Below, one piece after another: positions 39,301 to 57,282 of a stretch of 64,000 bases of DNA. The position numbers and the translations under genes are program-made. The stretch spans positions 62,001-126,000 of the forward strand of contig JAPYMA010000108.1 in the NCBI GenBank assembly GCA_035041965.1, in the 5' to 3' direction. Every line of letters starts with the position of its first letter. Position 1 is the stretch's first letter. This DNA is from Anisakis pegreffii. Lineage: Eukaryota; Nematoda; Chromadorea; Rhabditida; Anisakidae. The notes beneath the pieces were generated by a model. The model was not told where the DNA came from and did not search any database. It saw only the letters and a program-made list of their open reading frames with translations.

Positions 39301-42300
39301 TGGATTGTTTGGAGGGGTTCAAAGGCATTTTGTTATTGCCTTTTTTGGAATGTGATCGAGATGTACGAAGGATTATGGAAGCGAATGTTTAGGAATCAAT
39401 TTTTCTAGTCAGTTTGAGAATCAGATTTGAGCATTTATTGCTTGTTATCATTGCAGCATCACTTCATTTTCTGTGGAAGGGGATGTTATTGAGAATTTGA
39501 ATCATAGCAATGACCAGGCGATTATTCTGCAGAAAATTGCATTCGATAGCAAAAGTGAAGCACTCGAAACGGCCGAAGAGGAAAATGTGAAATTGAAGCA
39601 AGAAATTTCAAAGCAAAACACCATCATTGAAGAGTTAACGCAGAAGGCGAATAGTTTGAAGGCGGATCTGACGATTGCTGATGACAATTCCAAGATGCTG
39701 ATGCAGAAGGTTTGGTTTGTCATTTCATCAGTTGTGAGATATTTGATGATTGTGAGAATTTTGCATATTTTCGAAAGTTTTTCGTAAATAGTTATGGAAA
39801 GTTTTCATTTGAAGAAAAGAGATCAGTTGCATTTGAGCAATTGAAATTTTGGGTTGTGGTCTCGTGGAATGGAATAATTGTTTTGTTTTTTAAGATAGCC
39901 GAAGGTGAAGGTGGTGCCAAAGAGGCAATGGATCAGATGAGTGAGGAAAATAGTAGATTGTTGGAGACAATTGCAACAATGGAGAAGGCAACGAAACAAT
40001 TGAAAGAATCTCATCAACAGAGGATGGATGAAAAGGAAAAAGATTTCAAGGAGAAGTCACAAGAGCTGAAGAATCGTCTGAAGGAATTGGGCGATGAAAT
40101 GGAAAAACTCAAAAAACGATACGCAGCAGCCGAGGAGGAAAATAAACGAAAGGTTATTATCGTTACTGATTTGAATGAAATTTAGTTAGATTTTGGAAGA
40201 TATAACGGGAGATTTTTTTTTGAATAATGGTGAATTTTGTTGTGTGATGACTGATTTGATGGGATTCTTTATTTGAGTTTGTAGGTGATTGTAAGGAGAG
40301 TAGTTGAATGTTTGAGTAGATTTCAAAATGGTTTGCTTGAACAGTTGTTCTGAATTGGTGTGAATGTTTTGTTTATTTGCGCGTTTATATTTGGGTGTTT
40401 TCAATGGTGCTGGGTCAGAGCTGCCTATTAAATAGCATACAGTCCATATGAGAGGGATTGGTTTATATATGAAGCGATAAATTGCGATATGATCTATTGA
40501 AATATAGTTGTTTATATTATAATAGCAAGACATTTGTATTCGGTAATATGATATTTGCACACTGTCATATCGTTATAAAGTATGATTTGGTGGAAATTTT
40601 AGTCAGAACGTTTCACCGAAATGGAAAAAGATCACGAAGAGGAATGTGAACGCATGCAAACGGCTATTGCTGATAAGGAGAGTGCCTTGAGCGTTGCGAA
40701 TACAGAATGCACGAATGTGAGTTGATGATAACAATTTATGCATTGGATATTAAAATTGTGCGGATGGATTTTTTATGTGTATATGCAAGGGTCGGGAAAA
40801 GAATAGGCGCCGGTTCCCTAGCAAATACGCTGAATTGAGGGAAGTCATCCAATCCAATTAATTGGCTCTTTTAATTAGTGGTATTATACATTACCTGGAA
40901 AATATCGCTCATTTTGCTCATTAAAAGAGGCAGTTAATTACAGCATATACATTATTATGTGTAAATTTACCGCATGTTCCCCCTCTAGCATGTTTCAAAA
41001 TTCTAAAGTATTTAAGTTTTTTGAAGGAATCTACTTGGTTGATGGATATGTAATTGTAGTTCTTTGTATTCTATGGAGGTTGTGGATGACAGTCGCTTGT
41101 TATCAGTGAATTTTAGCTGACGAAAGCACTCGAGGAACGCAATCGACAAATCGATGAAAAGGAGAAAATGATTCGTGAAGGGCGTGAAGAAATCGGGGAG
41201 GTGGTCAAGAGACTGACGGTAATGGAAGAGAAAGCACGACTTTTGGTTCGTTTTGTGTGTAGTTATTAGACGATGTTGGTGATTTTGCATCATTTGTTTG
41301 GTTATTTTGCAAATTTGAATTGAGAATATTATATGTAGACCCGAGTAGTTGCATTATAATCGGAGAATTTTTCAATTTTTGAATTATTAATCAGTAAGGT
41401 TTTTTACAAGTCGCCTAAAAAATTTTTATAGGAAGAGCAATTGACTGAAGAACGTGGTCACTTGGAGAGTGTGGATGGTGAAAAGCGAACTCTTCAAACG
41501 GATATCGAAACCAAAAACAAACAGATTTCAGAATTGAACGAAACAATTCGAAATGTGAGTCGAATAATTCAAATGTTTTTGTTTGATAAATTTTATTTTA
41601 ACGGTTCGTAAGCGTGAAGAAGGATATTTTGAACATTTATCGTATTGATAATTTTCAATATGCCAGCTTGATGGAAGAGTAATGAAGTGGAAGAATGGCA
41701 ACTGTCATAATCTGGTGAATATGTATCAAATGAAATAGACGAGGATACTAGGCGTTAGCTTGTCGGCATTAAGGGACTGAGAAGAATGAAAGATATTCTT
41801 AGGATTAATGGATTTTATTGAATTGTGGCGTGATAGAACTTCGGAGTGACATGCTGAAGAAGATTGGCGGATTTCGTTTGGGGATTAGTTTGAGTGAGTG
41901 GATAGTTTCAGGTGAAGAATGATCTTTCTGAAAAGGAGAAAGATTGTGATGAATTGAAGCAACAATTTGAAGCACAAGAAACGCATCTGAAATCGAAAAT
42001 TGCCGATCTGGAACGAGTGATCAGTGAGTGATTTGAGGATTTATTTGTGATTTATTCTTTTGGATTCTGTTTGAGTTTGATTCGTTGAGTTCATAATGAA
42101 ATATCATTTTGCATGTTATTTAGACGAGATTATTTTGATGCTTAGCAAGTTTTAAGTTGAGATATCGATTCAGTTTCATGGTTTTGTTTTGAGAAATTCA
42201 GTGCATTCAATGTATCTATTCATTATCATTCACTTAAATCTGTTACCGGGTCAATTGCAGAGGAGAGTGTTGAGCATAACGACGAATTGATGACAAAACA

Positions 42301-45300
42301 TAATGAGCTGAAAGATCGACTCAACGAAAGCGATAAGAACTTCAAAAATAATTTGGTTCGTTTGCGATTTTTTAATGGTATTTTTTATGGATTAAGCGTT
42401 AATTCAGAGAATTTTCTGCTTTCCATGAAGAGTAAATTTCTTCCGTTTGTTTGAAATTTGTAAAGTTTTTGAGATATGTATACGTAACGAATGATTTGAG
42501 AATATTCGTCATTTATTGGGGTTTAGGTTGTGCTCCAGGAACGCACTTCTGAGATTCTTCAACAACAAACGAAAGTGACGAATCTGGAAGAATCATTAGA
42601 GAAGATGCAAAATGAGAAAGTGAATATGGAAGAACACTGCAATCAACTAGCACAGCAGATCTCAACACTTGTAATAGTTTTTTCTTTTTAATGAGTGTCT
42701 TTTTTGTCGAGATGACATACTTTTATAGAGAAAATCTCAAAACCATGAAACAAATTTATAAAACGCTAAACAAACACTAAAATTTCCTCTGGTATGAATC
42801 ATGACTCAATCAATTAATATTCTGATTTAACGAGAACGAAAATTTATTTGAAGGAGCAGGAGCGCGATCGTTTGAATAATACAATTGCGGAATTGAACAG
42901 TGTTTCCGAAGAACAGACTTCATCGATAAAGGTGAGTGCGTTTCATAGTGTTTGATTCTGTCATGGATTGTTTTATTTGATTAGGCATTATTTTGTTAAT
43001 GGTTGACGATCATAATATGATCTGTGCTTGTTTTTGATTAAGATAGTCGAATGTTTTTTTTGAAAATGTTGTGATAAGATAATGTTAGTACTGATAATGA
43101 TAGTGATAATAAGAGCACGATGATAATAATGAAAGTAAGTGATTTTGCTGAATAAGCTGGCATACAGACAGTCAATGATCGCTATTTATCATGTACTCAT
43201 TAAGATAATTTCAGTATTTTATTTGGTCCGAGATAATATTTCTCCTGAATACCGACAAAAACTTGTAGAAGATTTCTTTGTGAAATTGGTAATCTTGAGT
43301 GGTTTGTTAGGAATAGTGGCTTAACAATTTGTTGTTTAATTGTAGGATTTGGAAGGTGAATTAGAGAAGACTAATGAAGAGATGAGGAAAATGAAAGAGG
43401 AGCACGAAACGAGTCTGAAAGAACGAGAAGAACATCTGATGGAAGCGCAAAAGATGATATCGGAAACAAGGAATGCGTTCGAGCAGAAGCAAGAAGTGAG
43501 TTACTTCAAGCAGTGGAATAACTGAACAGGGCGATACGTTATCTGATTTTGTTTGGTGTTTGATTAAGCACGTAGCTGATGACTTTGGCAATGAAATTTT
43601 AGTTTTAGTAGATGACAGTGTACGAGTTTGATTCGTTTTCCCATGCAATTCGATTGATTTTTTGAACATTTGAAGGAATTTGAGGAAATATTGTATGATG
43701 TGAACTAGAAACAACTAATAGAATCTTAAAAGTAATCAGCCGTTTGTGCAATTCAAGGAACTGACTAAACGTGAATCGAAAATTGTCGCACTGGAAGAAT
43801 GTTTACAGCAAAAGGACATCGAACTGAATGAGTTCGCCGAGAGAATGGTTCGTTTTCGGCAACATTTTGTTAATCGAAATCTTTTTTTGTTATATTTTGA
43901 TTTCTTTAAAGAATTATTGAGGGTTTCCGTAACTATTGAGAGTCAATAATTTTGTCCGGTTTCAGAGGCTATTTGAAGAAGATTTGTCAGAGAAACGACG
44001 AGCGGTTGAGCAGTTGGAGGGGGAACGCACTGGTTTGGAAGAGCAACTGCAATTGCAGAAACGCAATTTTGATCAGGTTAGATCGGTTTTTTGGAAAAAT
44101 AGAATCGGGGCAGAAAATGAAGTTGTTTAGTGGTATTGTCCACTTTAAGTTACTGAGTAATTTTCCCTCAAAATGGTTGATTAGTTCGTTTAAGAGGTTA
44201 TTATTTTTTCTGAGGGCCTCTTCTCCGTTGTTCATATTTTTTGTGACAATTAAATTTTCAGCTTGGCTCAGAACGAAAAGAACAAGAGGGCACACTACGC
44301 GGAGAGATCGAAAAGCTCAAGAAAGCATTGCAGACAGCTCAAACGAATGCATCAAATGTAATGAATTTTTAGTAATGACTGAATTTTTTGACAAAGTTTC
44401 TTAGAGTGAATTAGTATTTTGGCTTGTCAGGTGTGCTGGAATAGTAGTGTTTTATAAATTTGTCATTATTTTTGAGTATTGCAAACATTAGTATTATCAT
44501 TTGTATTCTATTCTTGAAGTTGGAACGAGAGAAGCGATCTCAAGAGGAGTGCACACTCGCACTGAAGAAAGATTTCGAGGCGAAACTTGCAGTGGCCGAT
44601 ACAAAGATGGTGAGTTTCTTTATAAAATTAGCGAGGTGGATGAACTGTTTTCAGAAATTACTGGAACTCATAAAAGCGATCAAATTGTTGTGCGATTTTC
44701 TGGTGTTGTGGACAGAATCTTTCAGTGCGATACAATTTCAGGTTGATCGAGAAAAGGATTTCCAAAAGAGAATCGCTGAATTCAACGAACAATTAGCGGA
44801 GAGTAGACGTGATACGGAGGCGCAAATGGTGGTCGTTAAAGCGAAAGAAGAGGAGTTGAGGAGTCTGAATGCACAACTCGAATCGCTGAATAAGAACCTG
44901 AGCAAATCCGAAACTAAATATGCAGGTTAGTAGAGACTTATGGATGTTAGAGGAAGGAAACAGAGAATTCGAAAAACGTTGGGAAATGTTTTAGAATGAG
45001 AAAAATTTGGTCCGCTTTTTACTTGTTTTACGGGAAAATTGGTTGATTTATCGTGTTAGTAGTGGCTTGTATAGGAAATTTTTGCAATGGTCTATTTTTT
45101 AGATTTGAAATTGTTAGAGAGAAGGATTTTGCGAAGATTTTGATGTGGAAATTAGAATTTGATGGGATTTGATGTTTTGTCTTGATTGCATTTTTGTTTC
45201 AGAGCTGGAAAAGAAGGCGTCCGCATGGACAGAAGAGAAGAAAGCTTTGCTGGAAAGGTTAGCAAGTGTTTTTTGCGCGATTTTAGTTATTTCATTGCTT

Positions 45301-46060
45301 TGGAATTTTTTTGAAATATGTAATGTAAATGAGGCAGGTTTTTGTTTTTATAGCAAATAATTGAATTGCATTCAGATGTTTGAATACGGAAAGTGATCTG
45401 GATTTTGAGCGCGAACGAGCGGCTGAGAACAAGCGCCGTTTCGATAACGCGCTATCGGCAATGCATGAATTGGGTCGTGCCAACCAATCACTTCAGGTTC
45501 GAGTCATTTTGCATTTGTAGGAATCAGTAACAATGACGAGTAATTTACGGATGCATGATAAATTGTCTCTTCGTTGGAATTTTTGTTTGTGAATTAACGT
45601 TAATTTGAAGTATTCAGTGGTATTAAGGAGAATCAATTGTTGCTCCATTGAATTAAAGTGTGAATGAGTTTAGTCTGTGGCTTCAGCGACACCTACTGAT
45701 CATTACGTAGCATTTTTCAGTTGTGGTGATGAATTTAGATAATCGTCTTGTTTGTTTGTATGAATTGATATTATTCAATTGATCTAAGCGATTTGAACGA
45801 AGAAGCATTTTGAGTGATTGTGGAAGAATTTTCAGATGGATATTTCGAAACAGTTCAGTCGGAAATGGTTGGATGATTCCGAGGCGGTGAACTGTAATTT
45901 TTGCGGTAAAGCGTTCTCGTTGACCATTCGCAAACACCACTGTCGTCAGTGTGGTCTTATCTTCTGTTCGTTGTGCTCGTCGAAGACGGCCTTAGTGCCG
46001 TCACATAAGAACCCTGTTCGAGTCTGTAATAATTGTTTTGAAGATATCTCGAATCGATAA
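33343..46060 (+). CDS. EEA1: Early endosome antigen 1 (EEA1) tethering protein (complete, 29 exons)
   Basis: Predicted exons: 33343-33402, 33948-34076, 34263-34320, 34684-34868, 36561-36805, 37137-37277, 37495-37557, 37718-37799, 38070-38231, 38543-38659, 39156-39242, 39494-39709, 39895-40152, 40603-40716, 41117-41245, 41432-41554, 41912-42023, 42261-42355, 42527-42670, 42854-42931, 43346-43495, 43758-43847, 43966-44076, 44262-44357, 44520-44609, 44742-44925, 45203-45257, 45376-45496 and 45836-46060; 1,239 aa. EEA1 is a Rab5 effector that tethers early endosomes before fusion. The N-terminal C2H2 finger (C39, C42, H55, H59 in GFLCPLCMRTF) is the EEA1 Rab5-binding type. About 1,080 residues of charged heptad coiled coil follow. 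The C-terminal FYVE domain (1,166-1,239) has WLDD, RKHHCRQCG, eight Cys and RVC, so it should bind PI3P. Human EEA1 has 1,411 residues. Twenty-one of 28 introns are phase 0. The starts of exons 4 and 12 and the end of exon 15 were set by phase and are the least sure. Confidence 0.95.
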
Positions 46061-48213
46061 GTTGTCTCTGATGGAAGATATGATGTCTGTGGACATGCAG
46101 TGTGTATAGTCTTGTTTGTTTTTCGTTTATGAGTTTTGAAATACCGATGAAATGGAGAGTGTCTGGAGTTGGCGTGATGGTAGATGGGTTTATCTTCTGC
46201 CAAAGTTGATTTTAGACGATGAACTTGAAATGGTATTCGGATATCGTGAGTAGTGAATGAGTGGTTTGAGATTATTTGGAAGAGGAGATCCTGGCGGATG
46301 GTATTGGTTAAGATTTCGAGTTTGTAAACGTAGATGAGAGCCAGCGATTTTTTGGAAGTTTATTGTGGAGAAATGGGTAATTGTTGGTTGTTTTGTTAAG
46401 AATTATGTAAATATATTTTCAAATACGTTTATTTATTTGTTATGCGATCAGGCGATACGATTTGCAGTTTTTGAAGTTTTTTATTTATTCATTCGTTTAT
46501 TGATTTGTTTTTTTTTTTCATTGTTCAGTTCTGATGATTGGTGTGGTGAATGGCAGGTAATTATGGGTTGTTTGTTATGGGATTTATTGATATTGTCGAA
46601 TTTGGTTGGAGAATTATTTAGGAAGTCGGCATTTCTCTTTAGATCATTTGAATTCATTTAATTTCGCGAATATTTTCAGCCGAAAAAAATCTTTCAGCGA
46701 AACTGAAACGATTTTGAGTGAAAATTTTTAGTTTATTTAATATTGTTTTGAAATCTCATCCGCATTTATCACGTTTCTTCTTCTCTACCGATTCAATATC
46801 CCTACTTCAATGTAGTTGTGTTCTGTCATTAGCTGAGTGATTTTTCATTTGTGCTTGCTTGTAATCTTGCTTTCTGCCTAATTTAGTGCGGAATTGTTCC
46901 ACTTAAATCTCTCTATTCATCGTTTGGTGCTATCGACAAGAATTTGGATTTTTAAAGCAAAACCTTTCTAATCATTGATTTGATTTGTGTTCTTAATCCA
47001 GTTTTTGTATCTGTTTCGATTGTAATCTGTATATCTAATCCAATTGTAGCCATGTTTCATCGCCAAATACAGTTATTTTCTTTAAATGTATTCCTGTTTG
47101 TTCACTTTTAACTGACGATATTTTTTTTTTGGATTTTCAATTCTTCACTAATCTTTTGAAAGTATATCCGTGATGAAATAATCTACTGTTAACGTCTACT
47201 TCAAATAGAGTTTGGTAAATTGCATTCAACACGTAGTTGTGTAATGTTTGATGTAATTGATAACTGATGATGGTATTGATATTATCTTGTTTATTGATAT
47301 TGTCGAGTTCGGTTCGGGATTCGATTTAGTTCGAGATGTGATGTGTTGCGTCGAATTATTTGCTAATTTTTTCGAAATTTATATTGTTCACTCGTTTATT
47401 CTATTTTAGTAGGTTTTAATCTGAATTGAATACGAATTTCTCATTTAAAAGTTATTGTCTTATTATTGTTATTCTCAAGTGATTACGGCGCATTGTACAT
47501 TTAAAGTGTCAAGTTTGAAGTTTTGAAATTGTTTTTTGAATTGTGAACTTTTTATTTCCATTTTTTAGTGAAACGTTTCATTGAAATACTTGTGATATGC
47601 GATCGAGTTTAGCGAGAAATCATGAATCGGATTAGTTTCCTCGAAGGTGCAGTCCAAAAGCCAGTAATTTTTGGTAAACTGAGCGATATTGGAAGGGAAA
47701 GTGGGTATATAAAATATTGAATTTGAGGAATCATCTTTAAGTCGGTAAAATTAGTTTTGTGTGAACCGTTCATGATTTCAATATTTAGCATTTATTTATT
47801 CGTTTGATTAATTTGTTAATCTGTGATGGTTTTCGTTAACAATCTTTATAGTATAATCAACTCTATGGTTCAGTAATGATGTGTTGTGTTATTTTGTTCG
47901 TTACTATCGGAGAATTCAACAGTATTCCAATATTCTTGCGGTTTAACTTATTGTTAGTTCCAATGATGAAATACTACGTAATAATATCATTTCGATTTCT
48001 TGACATTGAAACAGGTTTTGATGAGGTTCGTTACCCTTACGTGAGACGTTATCGTTCGTGTTCATTTCGTGTTATTTCGGTTTATTTAACATGAATAAAT
48101 GTTTAACCGTATTCTGCAATGGGTAGGTTTTGTTAAATTGGTAAATTCACGGGTTCTAAACCCAATTGTTGGAAGGGAAGTATTTTTTTGATTTGCTGAC
48201 TGACATGATTTTT

Positions 48214-48341
48214 TGAAGTTTCACAGTGAGAACGGTCTTGAAACGAAGACGTTCATCGTCGCATACTTACTGTGGGCTGGTGCAACTTTTCGTTTTCTTA
48301 AGTTTTTATGCATAAAACGTTGAAGCAATCTCGAAACTTCG
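48214..48341 (+). promoter_or_regulatory. Two candidate heat-shock elements upstream of mtHsp70
   Basis: TGAAGTTTCA (48,214-48,223) and CGAAACTTCG (48,332-48,341) each match nGAAnnTTCn, the minimal HSF dimer site. They are 640-770 bases before the ATG. Each has only two units instead of the usual three, so chance matches are possible. Confidence 0.3.
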
Positions 48342-48932
48342 GTTGTTGTCTCGAGATTCAAGCTTGTTCAGCGTTTTTGTGTTGCTTATGATTCGATACA
48401 TAGGATGTTCAGTAGACTCTGGAAGTCAGTTAAGTCGGATAGAAAGTTAGGTAGAGCGAGTGGTACTTCGAGATGATGGTTTAGTGCTAGGTTTGAATTT
48501 GTTAGTCAGTGTTGATGGTTATATTGATTAGTGATCGATTTGAGGAAGTCACGATTTGTCATCTGTTTCTGAGGAATTTGCTTGGAAGTTTCTTGTCATC
48601 TTTTGTTCAAAATGAACTGATATCTCACGCATTAGAATGATATTTGTGATTGTTTTAAGCTTTATGCTTATTAATGCATCATTGCTTGTGATTGAATAGG
48701 CTTAAATATCCTTATTTTATCTTGGTGGATTATTACTTCTCTGAATTCAATTGATGATTGGTTTGAGTACTTTTTGTGGCGGCTTATGAAGGATAGTAAT
48801 TATGTTTGCGGTAGTTATGGGTGTGTTTCGATCGTGAAAACCTTAATCGATATGCGTTTTTCGTAATATACTGTTGACTACTGTTGATCATGATACGAAT
48901 TCATTTTGACTAAACGTTTTTCTGCATTCAAC

Positions 48933-48934
48933 AG
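48933..48934 (+). promoter_or_regulatory. Candidate splice acceptor in the mtHsp70 5' UTR
   Basis: TTTTTCTGCATTCAACAG ends about 48 bases before the ATG with no coding frame upstream. It could be a spliced-leader acceptor or the end of a 5' UTR intron. Confidence 0.35.
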
Positions 48935-48982
48935 GTAAAACGCCGTTTTCAATTGGTGGTCTTATATAATCGTAATTCGAAA

Positions 48983-55389
<6,407 letters not shown>

Positions 55390-57282
55390 ATTCATCATCA
55401 TTTCATCGCTATCTAGATGAATTCCATCTGATAGATTTATGTTCAATGTTTCGATTGTTTAGAATCGAGTACTCATTCGTTTTTGAATGTTTGAATGTAT
55501 GATTAAGAGGATGAATCGTTGTTGAATATTGTTTTGACTTAATGGTTAATCGTATTATATTTTAAGTGTTATTGTTATCATTGTTATTATAGTGATTAGT
55601 TAGTTGACGTAACGGGTGGGGTGCTTTAGAGGTTTAGCATTTGCATCGTAGAAAATTTATTAGATTCATGGTAGATTCGACGGACTGATAGGTAGATTAC
55701 GAATAGATTCTGGATTGATTTTGTCAAAATGTTAGGAAGAGACGAGAGTTTGTGAAGGATTCAGTGAGGATTTTAGTCGTGTAAGGTGGAAATGGTGCTC
55801 ATTGGTTCGTATGGTGTAATGTTTTGGTGAGAATGTGGAGCGTTCACAGCATATATGGTCGTTGTTTCATGTTCGTTGTCTTCGTGTCTTTACGAAGTTG
55901 CTTCCGTAAATATCAATGTGAATTTGATAGGAATATAACAATGAGTGATAATAATGATTGGATATGAAATGTGTTTGATATTAGTCGATAATGTTCAGAG
56001 CACTCTATCGTCATTATTATAATTGTTACCGTTGTTGTTGTCTGTTATTGAGTTTATCGCATAGTTTACAGTTGATTATTCGTTTGTATCATACCATATA
56101 TCTGTTATTCGTTTCATGCTGAACGTTTTAAGAGCATTCTTTCCGGTTTATAGGCTGTTTACTTGATGATGTAGATTTTAGGATATGTTATTGTGTTTGA
56201 ATGAAGAGGTGAACTTGATTACTCCATTATATCAGCACCAACTAAATTATCTTTATCTTTACCTAAAGCTCATATCTTTATCCGATTCATATACGATTGG
56301 ATATGTAACGTTGTTCATTAGATGTTTTGTTATTGTTTTGATGTTCTCTGTTGAATAACCCAATGGTGATGGCGATGATGAGGCAGATCAGAGAGCGATC
56401 TAGCGATATCATTTTTGAAATCCTGGTGTATTTTTGAGTGCCAAATGATTTTGTGAACTTTTGTAAATGAATGTTTTTTGTTTATCCTAGGGAATATTTT
56501 ACTTGAACAAGGGGAAAGATATCTTAGTCTAATTGTAAATTTCGTTTAGGAAAGGGATTCTTTAGTCTAAGTATTACGTTGGTTTTTGAGTCCAGTCCAT
56601 TTTCTGCTCAGATTCTCTTCAAGATTCGCTCTCATCAACCATTTGCGTATTGTTAGAATACTGAAACCCTGAGTCGGGTTGACAACTTTGTCTATTGGAT
56701 TTGTTCTTGTGCTGAGAAGGTTTTTTGTGATTTGTTTTGAATCGTTTCGTTTTAACGTATTACTTTAATTTTTCCATTTCTGATTGTTTGACCACCATTT
56801 ATTTGACAAAAATAAAAAACCAGTTTTTAATTTGTTCAATTACATTGCTGATTCGATTAGGAAATCTTTACATAGTGACCGATTTGATGTATCCTTTCTT
56901 TGGTCGGTGTTAGCTGGTTTACTGAATGGCATGGAGGTTTTTGCTGGTATTAGAGAAGATGAATAATAGTTCGTTTGAAGTTAGTAGCGTATTTCTGAGC
57001 TTTTTGATTGTGAACGGAGGTATTGGGTAGCATTCCGCAACAGTGAAGTGTGGACAGATGGACAAGTCATTGGTAGACGTGAGAGATGTAGAACGTTCAT
57101 TCATTTCGATGGAATCGGTCAAAAAATGTGGTGAAGATTGCTCGATTATCTTTATTGTTATTATACGGTTGATCACAGAAAGCCACAATGAATGACTATC
57201 ATAAATAAGATTTATTTGAGATGTAGACACTAGTTAGCGAGTCGTCGTTGGATATTCAATCTAGATATAGCCTTGCAGTTTC
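55390..57282. other. Intergenic region between convergent genes mtHsp70 and GTPCH copy 1
   Basis: 1.9 kb holding two 3' flanks. No coding segment recognised. A likely polyadenylation signal for the GTPCH gene (AATAAA on the minus strand) is at 57,211-57,216, 67 bases past its stop. Confidence 0.55.

Larger units (their letters stand above)
46061..48982. other. Intergenic region between EEA1 and mitochondrial Hsp70
   Basis: 2.9 kb, T-rich on the plus strand, with no recognised gene; the short hydrophobic ORFs are background. It includes the EEA1 3' UTR and the mtHsp70 5' flank. Two dimeric heat-shock-element-like sites and an acceptor-like site in the last 800 bases are listed separately. Confidence 0.5.
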
